Source: Theropithecus gelada
Lineage: Eukaryota; Chordata; Mammalia; Primates; Cercopithecidae
Length of the DNA: 64,000 bases
Assembly: GCF_003255815.1 (NCBI RefSeq)
Contig: NC_037681.1
Span: 81,101,191-81,165,190, forward strand
Direction of reading: 5' to 3'
The notes under the pieces were generated by a model. The model did not search any database. It was given only the letters and a program-made list of their open reading frames with translations, and was not told where the DNA came from. Of the stretch, positions 1 through 11,946 are shown one piece after another. Both the position numbers and the translations under genes were made by a program. Numbering within the stretch: the first letter of the stretch is position 1; every line of letters begins with the position of its first letter.

Positions 1-618
1 TTTTGAAAAGTTAACAATCTTTCTGTAATGTGAAAAATCACTCTCTAATTTATCAGTTTCCATTAATGAGATTTCTGTGTGTATTGGGCCTTCTGAAAGT
101 GGGGCTCAACTGCAATCGATGCCTTTGTAGTTAGAAGGGACAATAAAAGACGCTGCCCAGAACATATTTCTGTCACCCGAATTGTCCAGCTTCACACAAA
201 TGTATCACAAACACCCCAGTGCCTCCCTACCCCACTCGAGAAGTGAAGAAAAGGACGGAAAGTCATCATTCGGACACCTGGAAAGCCTTGCAAACCACAC
301 TTGCGTTTCTCCCAGATTAAGTATTAGATACCTGAGGAAGGTGAAATACGCATTTTCAACTGAGCATTCAGGAAGAGGAATGGGGCTGTGAAGATGGATG
401 CGATGAGAATGACCATTTGCAAACGTTTGATTCTGATAACACCTGCCAGGGCAGAGAAGGGCTTGTCTATCAAAGCCAGCAGAACACACGACTCCCAAAT
501 TACTCTGAAGAGGCCACCCCGAGCCTTTTTATCTGCGTCAACTCACAACAAATGTGCTTTATGCCTCTATATTATCATTTCACTCGGTCTTGAGAAAATA
601 CTAGAATAAGCTAAAGAA
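1..618. other. unique noncoding DNA
   Basis: No repeat family, RNA gene or convincing reading frame is visible. Open frames here are under 100 codons and overlap on both strands with no domain-like pattern. A partner exon or regulatory element cannot be excluded by eye. Confidence 0.6.
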
Positions 619-629
619 AACCAAACATG

Positions 630-806
630 TTGCGGGGGGTGGGGGGCGGCAAGGAAAGGGACAGCATTAGGAGAAATACCTAATGTAGATGATGGGTTGA
701 TGGGTGCAGCAAACCACCATGGCACATGTATACCTATGTAACAAACCTGCAGGTTCTGCACATGTATCCCAGAACTTAAAGTAAAATAAATAATAAATAA
801 AGAAAT
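630..806 (+). mobile_element. 5'-truncated L1 (L1PA-type) 3' end
   Basis: The stretch begins with the G-rich tract of the L1 3' UTR (634-650). It continues through the diagnostic segment around 670-785 (AGGAGAAATACCTAATGTAG, then CACATGTATACCTATGTAAC) and ends in an A-rich tail with AATAAA-like units. Only the last ~180 bp of the element is present, so no ORF1 or ORF2 sequence survives. An imperfect 11-bp target-site duplication, AACCAAACATG (619-629) and AACCAAAAATG (807-817), brackets it and supports insertion as an already truncated copy. The 3' UTR wording fits the primate L1PA series; the exact subfamily is not assigned. Confidence 0.93.
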
Positions 807-817
807 AACCAAAAATG

Positions 818-1128
818 GCGTTTCCAAGAGACTCCTGATGTTTTGTTTGTGGGCACTGTGGAAACAGGGGCAGTGGTGCTGTGAGTGACAAGGGAGTGGG
901 GAGCCACGGTCAGCTGGTGTGGGCAGCCCCAGTGACACTGCAGCCTGGCCAGCTGGAGGGCTTTCCTGACTTATCATCCAAGACTGGTCTGTGCACAGAG
1001 AAGGGGCCAGAAGGACGAGCAGCCCCAGGAAGGCTCTCTCAGGCCTCCCTCAAGGCCAATAAGCCCAGAGGAGGGCAAGGCCTCCAAGTCCAGCCCTTCT
1101 TAAGGAAGCACATCTGTCCTAGCCTTTA
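818..1128. other. unique noncoding DNA
   Basis: Moderately GC-rich single-copy sequence between the L1 fragment and the first Alu. Nothing recognisable in it. Confidence 0.55.
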
Positions 1129-1136
1129 TGGAAAGC

Positions 1137-1351
1137 TTTTTTAAAAAATTGAGACTTGGTCTCACTCTGTTGCCCAGGCTGGAGTACAGTGGTGCAATCT
1201 TAGCTCACTGCAACCTCCGCCTCCCGGGTTTAAGCAATCCTCCTGCCTCAGCTCTCAAGTAGCTGGGACTACAGGCACGCGCCACCACCACACCTGGCTA
1301 ATTTTTGTATTTTTTGTAGAGATGGGATCTCACCATGTTGCCCAGGCTGGG
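1137..1351 (-). mobile_element. 5'-truncated Alu, older subfamily
   Basis: Read on the plus strand it starts with the T/A-rich tail complement, then GAGACTTGGTCTCACTCTG, the GGCTGGAGT core, the CCTCCGCCTCCCGGG B-box region and TTTTTGTAGAGATGGGATCT, and stops at CCCAGGCTGG inside the left monomer. The distal left-arm end is therefore missing. An 8-bp duplication TGGAAAGC (1129-1136 and 1352-1359) flanks it. The sequence looks more like AluJ than AluS or AluY, but the subfamily is not certain. Confidence 0.93.
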
Positions 1352-1359
1352 TGGAAAGC

Positions 1360-4300
1360 GTTATATTCTTCCCAAAGTACTCTCTCTTCACATCCTGCCC
1401 CCACAGTCGTCCTGTGGAATGAGGGAAGGTATTAGCCTAACCTCCCAGTGAGGAACTCGAAGATCTCAGAAGTGTCCTGCTGCGGGCAGGGAGGACAGGG
1501 CTGGGCTTCAGAACTCTGCCCACCTTCTGATGAACCCCCTCCCACCACCACCTCAGGGCCGCGGCAGAAACGTGTCGTCTGGACACTGGTCTTACGGCCC
1601 CTTTCAGGCAATCTCCTCACTTGCCTTTCTGGCACTATTGAGTGAGTGGTGTGTGGACTTCAGGGGAAGTGTGGAAGGCACTTCACAGGCCTAATACTCT
1701 GTGACAGTCTTGGCTGAGAGATTCTGAGAACCAGAACTGGCCATTCTCCAGAATTAAAACGTATTATGTCCTATGGTTAACACAGAGCTGCTCGGAAATT
1801 ATGAGAACTAATTTAAAGCTTCAAAGCTCTACCAAAAAAAAAAAAAAAAATGGTCTAGCAGGTCAGGCTCTAACATTTCTTCAGGAACAAAACTAGGCTG
1901 CCCTCTCGCCTGAGGTGAGGCTGAATGAAGGAGAGCTCTGGTGCTGCGAGGCCAGGCCTCCTCCCATGACAGCAAGTCCTTCTTTCAGAAACAGGCCTCT
2001 GCCCGGGGCACACGGCAGCTGCTTCTCTGCAGTGCCTCAGCACCTTCCCACCTCCCAGGCACACAGCAGCCCAGCTCCGGCCTCAGTCCTCATCTCTCTG
2101 GCAGAGTCCCACAGAACAAAACACAGGCCTTGGCTTTGTTGGGTTTTTTTTCCCCCTCCTCCCTGGCTTTTTACCCAATTTCCTAATCCTTCATTTATAC
2201 CGCTGACCAATCTGGAAAGGGCTCCCTGAGCAAATCGGAGATGCCCACAGATACAACCTGCCATCACTGGAGAAGCCTCAGTCCAGCCACGGGGTGGGGC
2301 ACTGCTGTCTGTTCTTGGGACTACTAATTCTGCTGATTCCATATGAGTAACATCCAATGTTCCCAGACACCTCCAAGCTCCTCCATCCAACAGCACAACA
2401 TCCTCAACTCCTTTCTACCCACCTAGCAGGTCCACCTGGGGACTCAGCCTTATGGACACCTGGCCTCTGTGGGCACAGGGGCCACACACCACGGTGGGAC
2501 CCGGGGATCATCTTTTGTTTTGAGTCTCTCTAAGACTGCTTGGAAAATGAGGTCTCTCAGGTCTAGCATTTCCATGCAGTCCAAACCAATGAGGCTGACC
2601 AGAGGCCACCAATGTCAAGATCTCTCAGGTCTACTAGGAACACAAAAGAATAACTCTCCCTTAACAAGCCCCTCAGGCTGAAATCCTTTTGCTTCCAGGG
2701 CCTCAACCTTCGACTGCTAGGTAGAAAGCCCCCTCTGTCACCGGCCCACAGATCTCAGCCGCCATCGCACTCAAACCCTGTCAGGCGGTGGAGAGTGTGG
2801 ACGGCAGGCTGACACGGTTTCAAAGAGGCCGACCAGGCAAGAACCGTCCTGTATTCCTGCCCCAGCTCTAATGCAATAAAATGTCTTTTATCAATGTAAT
2901 TCAAGGCAAAGAGTCAAGGGTCTGTCACCATTTTAAAGAGGCTTATTACATGGCCACAAAAATTTGCCTCAGGCTCAAACCTGGCATGTAAGGTATCAGC
3001 GTGGGGCAGGTTCTTTTGATTTGATTTTATTTTCTTACAAAATCTGAAAATGAAACGCTTCTGTCCCTCCCTTCCACCAACCGTTTTTTGATTTATGGGG
3101 AGGAGGAAAGAAATCTGAAGTTGACAGGTTGGGACAACTCCACTCAGCTTTCTCACTCAAAAGCTGCTTTTGTTAAATCATACTTTGCATTTATGGCCTG
3201 CGGCTCTTGGCTGACTCTGGCGGCTCCTCCAGTGTGGAGCAAGGCTGTGGACTTCCCCGAAGGAGGCCCCACTGAGATGACTGCCCTGCTCTGCACCAAG
3301 GACAGTGGGGGGAAGGTGGGGGCGGAGGGGCTGGAGGCCAGGGGGCTGGGGACATGAAAGCACTGGCTAGATAACACAAAGGCCTGCAAAGGCTATGTCT
3401 CTCCTCTGACCCTGGCTCTCCACTCCATTTCTCCTGGATCCAGGTCTCCCTGTAATCAGCAAGCATCTACCACTGGTTTGTCAACTAAAAGTTCAAGGCT
3501 TCCAAGAACCAAGTCTCAGTGGTCTACCTCTGAGTACCATGCTGGGCAAAGAAGACCCCCTCAATAAATACTTAGGATTCAAGCACTGTGCAGTGAACTT
3601 TTCTTCCGGGAGAGCCATTCTAAATGACCCGGCTGGAAGGACCAGGCCATGGAGCCAGCAGTGACCTGGGGAAACCTTCCCTAGTAAATGATTCACTAAC
3701 CAAGGAGCCTCTGGGTCAGCCTTGACCCAGGAGAGGATTATAGCCCCTTCAAAGTGGCTGCTGTCCATCGCTTCACTGTACTATTTTGGCAATCTGTAAT
3801 AGTGTATTTGCTCAATGGTTGTTATGGACAATCGGGTTAATCATTCACTTTCCAAATGCTGTGTAATTACACAGTTAGAAGAGCTACAGTGGATGTCAAA
3901 TTTCCTTAAGTCTTCTGATGAATTGGTCTCAATTACTAGTCTGGGTCCCTTTCTCCTTCCTCTCTCAATTTGCTGTAGCAATCCTCCACATTTTCCTCTA
4001 TTCTCATCCCCTACCTGCACCCCCATCTCTGTCCCAAGAGAAAGAACAGTGTGAAGTACATCCGCTTGAATAATCCCTATTTTTGAACCCATAGTTCTAA
4101 ATAGTTTTTGCTCCACTAAAAGGGCTTAAAAATAAGGCTAGGAAGACAGCCCTGGGAGGGGCATTACAGGCTGGCTGGAAGCCCCCAGCTGCCTCCCTGC
4201 CTCAGATGCAGGGAGAACACCTGCAGCCACCCACACCTTGTCACCCAAGTTGCACTAGATCCTGGTGCAACCCAGTGGTGGCCACAGCTCAGGGAAGAAG

Positions 4301-5929
4301 GCAAAGCCCTGCTGTGCTCAAGGAGATTGAGGCTTCCCAGCCCAAAAACTGGGAAGGGCCCTGGAATGGGATATCCCTCCCCTCCCAGCACCCCATTCCC
4401 AAACCTAGCCACCCACCTCTGCTTGGGACACGCTGGAAGGCAAGAAGAGAGAAACAAGTAACACCTTGAAAACAAAAATGAAGCAGGGATCCTAGGAAAA
4501 GTAAAAACATTCAGAACCTAGGGCCTTCTCTGTGTCTCCCAAGAGCTACACCAGGCCCTTCACACCTCTGCTTTGCGGCTTTAACGCACTACACCCCACC
4601 CACCACAAGCACATACACATGTTCTCAAGAGTCAGAGGGTCACCCAGGGCTAGAACTGAAGCCACCCAGGCCACAAGCTGGTAGGTGAAGCAGGACAGGG
4701 GTCAAGGTGACAGTGCTGTCCACGGTTGGCCCCTGGCTAAGAAAACTGCAGCAGAAACAGTGTTTCTCCTCCATTTCCATGGCTCGTGAATTTTTTTGTC
4801 TTTTTTTTTTTTTTTAATGCTCCACCCCCTACATCCTTCTTTTTCCCACATGCTCCAGCACACACAACTCAGGGCTCCAGTGTTTTAAAGGCATTTTTTT
4901 TTCCACAGGTGAGATTAATTTTCTAACAGAACCCCAGTACATTTTATGTGATGGTGGGAGAGCCTTTTGACTATCACAGTGTCCTGGAATGAGCTCAGCA
5001 TGCTCTCTGGGAAGTGAATTGGGAAAGTGAATGGGGAAAAGTCTCAACACAGACAGCCCCACGGAAAATTCTCCAGCTCAGGAAACCCACCTAGGTATAG
5101 AGACCTTCTCTGGAACCTCTGGTTTGTTCTAGTCCTGGTGTCAAAACAAGGCGGTTGGACTGATGCTTCCCAGTGGAGGGCTTGGTTGTCACTTTCGGAC
5201 CTAACATCCAGTTCATCAAGGTCACTTCTGACTCCCAGGAAGAGAGGCAGACCTGTTAAGGGGCAGGGGTCGGGGAGGGTGGTTTGATCCACTTAGGACA
5301 TTTTGGATATTTTGCATCTCTCATGATTCTATCTTGAGAGTTTAGTTTTGTTGGAGTTTAGTTTTTGGGTTGTTTGTTCGGGTTGTGGTTTCTCTTCCTC
5401 CATTAAAAAAAAATTGGAGCTGTATTTCTGTTTCCTGTTCACGGAGCGGACAGAAGGAGGGTGTGCAGTGGAGGAGGTGTGTGGGGAGGAGGCTGATACA
5501 TGGAGCAGAGCCGAGAATATCCGGAACTGGAGAAAAGTGAGAAATGGAGCTTTTTTCTTGGCTTCCAAACAGTTGTAATTTCCACTGCCACTGCTTAGTT
5601 CCTGGGCACCAGGCATAGAGAGTGGGAAAGGGGCATGTGACAACTTTACCACAAATCAGGATTTGGCATTTAAATCCACAGGAAGCAAGAAGAATAGAGG
5701 GACTGCTTATTTATGGACTTGCAGATGAATGAGATAACCAAAATGCACTTCTCGTGTATGTGAAGGAGCAATTCCATTTTCAGACTTGGAAAGTTCTCCA
5801 TAATTAAGTATCGCCCGACCCTGAAAGCACACTGCATCCCAAGGTTAAGATCAGCTTCCTGAAAACAGGGCAGAAGACTGCTTCGGTGGTAGCTCAAGAA
5901 TTCTATTTTGAAGGACAGGTTAGTACCAC
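1360..5929. other. unique noncoding DNA with short homopolymers
   Basis: No interspersed repeat recognised across this 4.6 kb. Notable low-complexity points are an A17 run (1834-1850), a G-rich segment (3307-3351) and a T15 run (4801-4815). Reading frames are short and overlap in several frames, as expected by chance in 45-55% GC DNA. Confidence 0.55.
3307..3351 (+). other. G-rich tract, possible G-quadruplex
   Basis: Five runs of four to six guanines occur at 3307-3312, 3318-3322, 3327-3330, 3341-3345 and 3348-3351. One loop is 10 nt, so it falls outside the strict 1-7 nt loop rule but fits relaxed models. No promoter is evident beside it. Confidence 0.45.
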
Positions 5930-6330
5930 ACTACATTTAACTGGATTCAGTTCATGTGATTATACAGTGCCTTGCTTTCTGGAATATGTAATCATCTCTT
6001 TCTGATGACATTTTAAATATCCAACTAGACAAATAATTGCAGCAATAATTGATAGCAGAGTCGAGCTGAAAGATCATTGATTGGCAGAGTCCCCACTGAA
6101 ACAAATCTTTCTTTCAAACATTACAGAAATGATGATGCTTAAGTCTAACTTTTGCTGATAAATGCTCAAAATCTGATTTACTGATAAAGGCACTGCAAGA
6201 AAACCTGCGCTTCCGCCTGTGATTACTGTGCGAGATGTTTGAGAAGAATCAGGCAGTGTGATTTATATTATTTCCCATGAATAATTGCAAGGATAGTGTG
6301 GGTAGTTGGAGGAGAATCAACACAGGCGAC
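5930..6330. promoter_or_regulatory. candidate AT-rich noncoding element
   Basis: Repeat-free and AT-rich, with many ATTA/TAAT and AATTGC cores (for example CAAATAATTGCAGCAATAAT near 6030) and no coding signal. This texture is typical of developmental enhancers, but no conservation data are available, so the call is inference only. Confidence 0.25.
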
Positions 6331-6952
6331 AGAAGTGTTGCTCCTTAATGCTACACTTCCTGAACAATGCTAGCCAACAATCAGGGTTTACAGCCCTTTC
6401 CCCTCTAATATATAACCCATGGTAGAGAAATGGTCTTGACAAGGGGAACACCAGGAAAAGAAGACACACAAATAATCAGCTCCACTCAGGCCTTTGAAAC
6501 GTGGTTTAAATCAATGCCTCAAACTGGGACTCAAATTCCCCTGCCCAGTGCAAAGAGTCCTGGCCAAGGTCAGGAGACTTGAGACCAGGCAAGTCCCAAA
6601 TGATCTCAGGCAAGTCCCCAGGTATAGCTGCAGTCCCTTCAGCCCTGGTCTGTTTCTCTGTCCAAGGCAGAACCCAAATCAACTGCTATGTCATGTGTTT
6701 TGATTGTAACATTTAAGTTAGGGCACTCTGTTCAACAATTCAGACCCTGTGGAATGCTGCAATTGTCAGAAATAACTCAAGAGAGGATGCTCGTCTCCAG
6801 GAAACATCAAATGAATGAGCTGGCATATTAGCGGACGTGGATTACAGTAAGAAAAATCTAAAACAGAAGATGTATCTGGATGCTGCAGCAGGCAACAAAG
6901 AAAGAATTTGGGGACTGGGTCTAAGCGCTCGCCCAAAGCACTTGAAGGAGGA
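6331..6952. other. unique noncoding DNA
   Basis: Single-copy sequence without recognised elements. It leads into the pyrimidine-rich tract that follows. Confidence 0.5.
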
Positions 6953-7065
6953 TTTCTTTTTATTTTTCTTTCCTATTTTGTTCTTCTGGTTGTTCTTTCT
7001 TTCTTCCTTTCCTCTTTTTTCTTTCCTTCTTTCTCTTTCTTGGTTGTTTTTTCCCCCTCTTTGAA
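6953..7065. repeat. polypyrimidine low-complexity tract
   Basis: T/C-rich sequence with TTTC, CTTT and TTCC units. It includes an uninterrupted 49-nt pyrimidine run (6993-7041). Such tracts can adopt triplex structures and often vary in length. A long hydrophobic or lysine-rich frame across it is an artefact of composition. Confidence 0.85.
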
Positions 7066-8123
7066 ATTGAACCATTATAAATATGAGTTGGTCTCATAGC
7101 TTCTGTTAAAAATCAGAAGCTTGTTAGATGTAATGATTATCTGCATTGTGACACTTACCGCGTATGAGGGGTCTTGTCGAACAGCTTTACTCTAATTTAG
7201 AGCTCCTCTGTTAATTAGAAAGCCCTCAGATTTTCTGCAAATGCAGGTCACTATCGACAGCTCATGCTTTTGATGCTTTGTCTGTGACAGTTGTCGGGTT
7301 GCCCTTCCAGGAGCTGGCAGGGTTGTCCAGACTCTGACAGTGTCAGAAAATGCAGTCACCACGGCCGCTTCACAGGAAGTTACACAGAAGGTCTGCACAC
7401 ATCAGTTTCCCTGCAGCCCAGAAGCCTGATGAAATCGGCACTCACATTCAGCTGAAAATAGCTCGAATTCCAACCCTCTCTCCCCCTGCCTCCTCTCTTC
7501 CCCTTTTCCTCCTTTCTACTTCCTTGCCTCTCTTTCTCCAACCTCTGTTTCCAGCATCTTCTTTCTCATCTTCCCTCTCTTTAGTCCCCAACAACTGGGG
7601 TCCTCTGCTGTCAAAAACAGCCACATTCACCAGAAAGGGAAGTAGGTTTTACAGATAAACCGGGTTGCTTTTCACTGAAACAGCAGTGATTGTGGAACAG
7701 AAACTCTCCCCTCCCTGCCTTTTAAATAATATTTCCTATTTTTTTGCACCGGTCAGCAGCCGCACCTGGTGAGGCTGAGGTCAAGGCCGTACTTCCAACA
7801 TGGCTCACATGTTTTTTCTTAAGAGAAGGGGGACTTTGGAGGGGGGCGAAAAAAGAAGGAGAAAGAGAGGAAAGGTTAACCACTCAAGCAAAAATGTATA
7901 TGGGCTGAGGTTTCCTGCCCTTATCACCATTCCAGTGTAAAACCTCAAATTATAGGAATTCTCACTTAGGAATACCTCATTATGGAATATATGTGCTGGG
8001 GGTCTGGGGAGACAGGAGAAGGGGTATGTGTTCATGACTGTGTGTGTGTAAATTTGTGTGCTCCAAATTTTGTCAAGTTCAAGCCAAAAAGAAATCCTCT
8101 GTGGCACTTGCTTAGGACTTTGG
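7066..8123. other. unique noncoding DNA
   Basis: 7100-7460 is unique and holds a 13-bp palindrome CTCTAATTTAGAG (7190-7202) followed by TTAATTAG. 7471-7585 is CT-rich. 7840-7880 is purine-rich. No gene is visible. Confidence 0.5.
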
Positions 8124-8142
8124 AAAAAAAAAAAAAAAAAAA
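8124..8142 (+). repeat. A19 homopolymer
   Basis: Nineteen uninterrupted adenines. It could be the tail of an unrecognised retroposed sequence on its left, but no flanking duplication was found. Confidence 0.8.
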
Positions 8143-8169
8143 GAACAGTATTTAAATCAAAATAGGAAA

Positions 8170-8249
8170 TATTGGTGAAACCCCGTCTCTACTAAAAAAT
8201 ACAAAAAAAAAAAAAACTAGCCGGGTGAGGTGGCAAGCACCTGTAGTCC
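8170..8249 (+). mobile_element. Alu internal fragment
   Basis: Matches the Alu segment GTGAAACCCCGTCTCTACTA, the middle A-rich region (expanded to A14 at 8203-8216), then AGCCGGGTGAGGTGGCAAGC and CACCTGTAGTCCCA. Both ends of the element are missing. At 8250 the match ends abruptly and continues into the CAG-repeat locus. Confidence 0.88.
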
Positions 8250-8537
8250 CACCACCACCAAGGCATAGTCCTGCAAGAAAAAGGCATCCCTTGCAGCCAC
8301 AATTTCCCAAGCTGACCTTCTCACCAGGCCAATGCCCAATTCCCTAAACAGGCCCCTTCTTGCTTGAGGTTCCTGCAACCAAATGCAGCCGTCCAGAGGG
8401 TAATGGAAGTCTGGTCTTGGAGTTACTGGCTTACGAAATGCAATGGGATGAGGTGGGGTGAGAGGCCATAGCCCAGACTGAACGGCACCGTGACCAGGCA
8501 GGGTGGAGCAAAGCCACTCCAGCAAGAATGCCAAGGA

Positions 8538-8568
<31 letters not shown>

Positions 8569-8620
8569 CGCCACCACAGTAGGCTACTAGCCCCAGCAGG
8601 GCCCATGCCTCTACGGCCAT
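8217..8620 (-). other. unassigned overlapping frames with a CTG-coded leucine run; possible damaged retrocopy
   Basis: Two minus-strand frames overlap. One starts at 8620 with a strong start context (AGCATGG) and runs 65 codons, turning the triplet repeat into cysteines. The other (8606 down to 8217, 129 codons) reads WWR plus a ten-residue leucine run and then SLAFLLEW, like a signal peptide or signal anchor. A further ~85 residues of ordinary-looking composition (FHYPLDGCIWLQE) follow before it runs into the Alu fragment. A length change in or near the triplet repeat could have split one former frame into two. I do not recognise the protein. There is no poly(A) tail, target-site duplication or splice evidence. 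It may equally be chance coding texture created by the CTG repeat. Confidence 0.2.
8538..8567 (+). repeat. CAG/CTG trinucleotide repeat
   Basis: (CAG)3-TAG-(CAG)6, followed by CCG CCA CCA CAG. Nine CAG units with one interruption is short and well below known expansion ranges, but repeats of this type are often polymorphic. Confidence 0.92.
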
Positions 8621-10869
8621 GCTGCTGTCATCTTGGTTCTTGGCTAGCAGATGCCAGCCCCAGGAACGTCCTCCATGCCTTTAAGCTAACTGCAAAAACA
8701 GAATGGTGTGAGCCAGGGCAGACCCCATACTCTTTTAGATTCTACCTATAAGCCTAGACCTGGAAAATAATGTGTAAAGTGGCAAAAGCCAATCAACTCA
8801 TTTAAAAAGAAAAACCCTCCATCCAACGTCACAAAGCTGCTGAATATTAGGTTCCTGGGAAGCTGTCCCAGCAACCTAGATATGAGAAACAACGCTTGCT
8901 ATTCTGGGGTGAGAAGTGAAGTTGCCTTTCACTTGGGACTGTCAAACACAGTCTATAAATATCAGCAATGCCCCTTGTGAACTACGGGCTGAGCTCAACC
9001 CAGAGAAGGCAAGTGTTTCCCAAAGGTCACACAGCAATTCCAGGTCCCCCAGAAGTAGCCCTTCACCAGATGGATCCCATCACCAGATAGCTCTTGGAAA
9101 TATACATTGCTGCATCTGATTCTCATTTTCAACAAGAAGGCTGAGGAATGAGATTGCACATTTTAGTTTCCTTCCCCAACTTTCTTTCTCCAACCTTCTG
9201 CTCTGGTTCTCCTCTCCCCCACCACACGTACGAAAAAATCTTTTTAGTATGTTTAGGGATCTATTTCCATATCTACCCAAAGTCTCCAAGCCCCTTGTTC
9301 TATCAGCAGGTCAAGAGTAGAGAACTGTGACAAGCTGTTCTCCATTCTGAAATGGATTTGACTGAACAGCTGCTGAAAGGCAAGACATCCTAGGGAGACT
9401 GGTACTGGGGATTTCAGGGTCCTTGTTCTGTGGGTGGACCATGGCTCCTTTCCAGAGAATGACTTGTGATTTGTTCTCTCTCCTACACATCAAAATGAGA
9501 CACCAATCACAGCTTTACTGGCCCACCTTGCCCCACCTCCAATTTGGCAACTTTGCCTCCTTCTCACACAATGAGAAAGAACGGATAGCCAAATTCTAAG
9601 AGTTCACTTTCTGCACATATGTGTAGTTAAGTACTGAAGTGAGAAATTCAAGAAAACTATACTTAGGCACACACACACACATTCTGAGAGACAATTTCTA
9701 AAGACCTACCAATCTAAGATATTGAAAGAAAATGGCTACATCAGGTCCAGAAAAGCCTTGAAATTTTCCCTGTCCACAGACCACAGTCCTATGGTGGACA
9801 TGAGATCTTCTGGTTTTGAGATAAATAATGCACAGAAATGAGCAGCATGATGGATTAGCTGGCAGATTATTATCAGATATGTGAACATGCTAACTCAACA
9901 CCAGGACTGGACCTGAAACTTCTCTCAAGAAGACCCTGATAGCATTAGATGGCTGACAGAGGTATTACAGTGTGACAGAGTCTGAGCCCACAGTCTGAGA
10001 ATGACCACATCCCTTCTCAGGGAGACGTTCCCACTCAACACCCTGGGAAGACTACTACAAATCACTCTGTCTCTCAAACCTGGCCACGGCTCAGCCCACG
10101 CCCTTTCATGTATTCACCCTTTCCCCTGCTAACAAAAATGGAATCAGAACAAATTAATATTTAATTTTAAGATTACTATTCTATCAGAATAAAAAAGAAT
10201 CAGGAGATTCAAAGCGAAGGCAAATGCCCCTCCTTTAAGTCTAACGTTGCTATTCAGGCATTTAGGAGTGCTAGGCACAGTGAGTGTCCCTGCCTCCAAC
10301 CTGTGATTTGCCACAAGGCAGGAGAGGGAAGGATAGTGCGACACCCCTAAGTGTGTGAAGTTCTAACCTTTTACCCACGTAATGATCTACCTAATGTAAT
10401 ATTTTGTCTTTAATCAATGAAAGAGTAAGATAATTTGATATCCTATAAAACTCCCTAACCTATATTTTGCAAGTCGATTAGCCAAGCTCTTCATGCTAAT
10501 GTCAGCGGAGCCCATGTTACATCTCCAGTCAGGCTTTCGGGTGTCTGCACCCCACAATGCCACACACCGAGAGTGGAAGAAGAAAATTCAGCAGGGGGAG
10601 CGGTGTAGTGGGCAGTTACGTTTTCGTCATCTGTATGGAAATTGGGAAATCGTCTTCTCAAATCGAGATTATCTTCCCTTGGGATCCTTCTGGAGGGCTA
10701 TAAATAATAGAACATACTAATCAACATTAGATATTAAAAAATGAATACAGATTCAGATTAAGGGAAAACTAAATGACGCCTTTATAAAATCCAGAACAAA
10801 ACAAAACAAAAAGCATGAAAAAGAAGGCTTAGCGGATCCCCCTTAAGTTAGCCCTATTCTCTGACAACC
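8621..10869. other. unique noncoding DNA
   Basis: No family recognised with confidence. 8960-9060 has weak MIR-like wording (AAGGTCACACAGC) that I do not call. A short CA run lies at about 9669-9680. 10490-10500 has an ATGCTAAT octamer variant. No gene visible. Confidence 0.5.
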
Positions 10870-11070
10870 AAACCAGCCTTTAATGAGGGTGTTCAAAGTA
10901 ACCATTTCCCACTCCCTTATTTATGAGCAGCAGCATGTAAAAAGCAAGAGGCTTAATTTTAATGCAGTAATTTTCCCATTAACCATTCTATCTAAGGAAG
11001 CTGCAGAAAGGTGAAAACTGGAAATTTATGAACCTTTAATGGGAAATCTGGATAAGAATTTGGTCTAAAT
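10870..11070. promoter_or_regulatory. candidate AT-rich noncoding element
   Basis: Repeat-free block with CTTTAATGAGG, TTAATTTTAATG, CCCATTAACC and CTTTAATGGG: several TAAT cores in 200 bp. Called only on texture; conservation is unknown. Confidence 0.22.
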
Positions 11071-11934
11071 ATATGAAGAGGAACATGGACAGCTGGCACA
11101 AACACAAAATGCAAGTATTCCAACTCCAGCTCCCTGATAACATCTGCCACTAAAGGTTTACTGACTTGGTTTTCCCAACTCTAGAATGGAGCCCCCATCC
11201 AAACCTGGGGAAGCAATATATGAACAATTAGATATTAAATGCTTATAGATCCATCTCTGTGGTATTACTTTTGACCTGGGTTAAAAAAACGTAGTAACAC
11301 TTATAATGTATTCTCATTTTGTAGAAACATTTAAATTATCCTGGAAGAGTTTGTCTCACGGGCGATTCAAAGAGTTTCTTCCTTTCCTTCTAGGAACATG
11401 AGGAGTGAATCTGACTATTTCATCAAAGCCTGTAAAAGATACCTGAGTCATGATTTTAACTGAACAATTTCTCCAAGAATTCAAACTGTGAGAGGGGGAA
11501 GAAGACCATCTCTTTGGTGTAGTGGGAATCGCTATTGTGTCCTCCCCGGTTCCTCTCCTCTGTCCTTGGCAATCCAGTTACAATTTGACAGCATTTAAAG
11601 ATGACAGTACTTGAGATAATAGGACAATGCCCTAACAGGATTACAGCAAATGTGAAAGAAAGGACACACGTAGGTACTGTCATTTAGGTAATGTCATCTA
11701 TGATCAGTTTTCGTTTCATTTTTTGCTGACACAGAAGTCAGTACTATTTATACAATTCACTGGAAACCCTGTTATGGCTGTAAATAGTTTGCTTCCCCCA
11801 GTGAAAGAAAATACTTATTGTACTGCAGGGGAATTCAGTAAAACTTTCTAGTTTTGCTTAACATGAAAATAATAACAAAAAATTTCAAATCAATATCAAT
11901 AGCCAAAGATCCAAACACAGCCTAAAGCCACTGC
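11071..11934. other. unique noncoding DNA
   Basis: AT-rich single-copy sequence leading to the Alu target site. Nothing recognisable. Confidence 0.5.
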
Positions 11935-11946
11935 TACCCAAAACAA

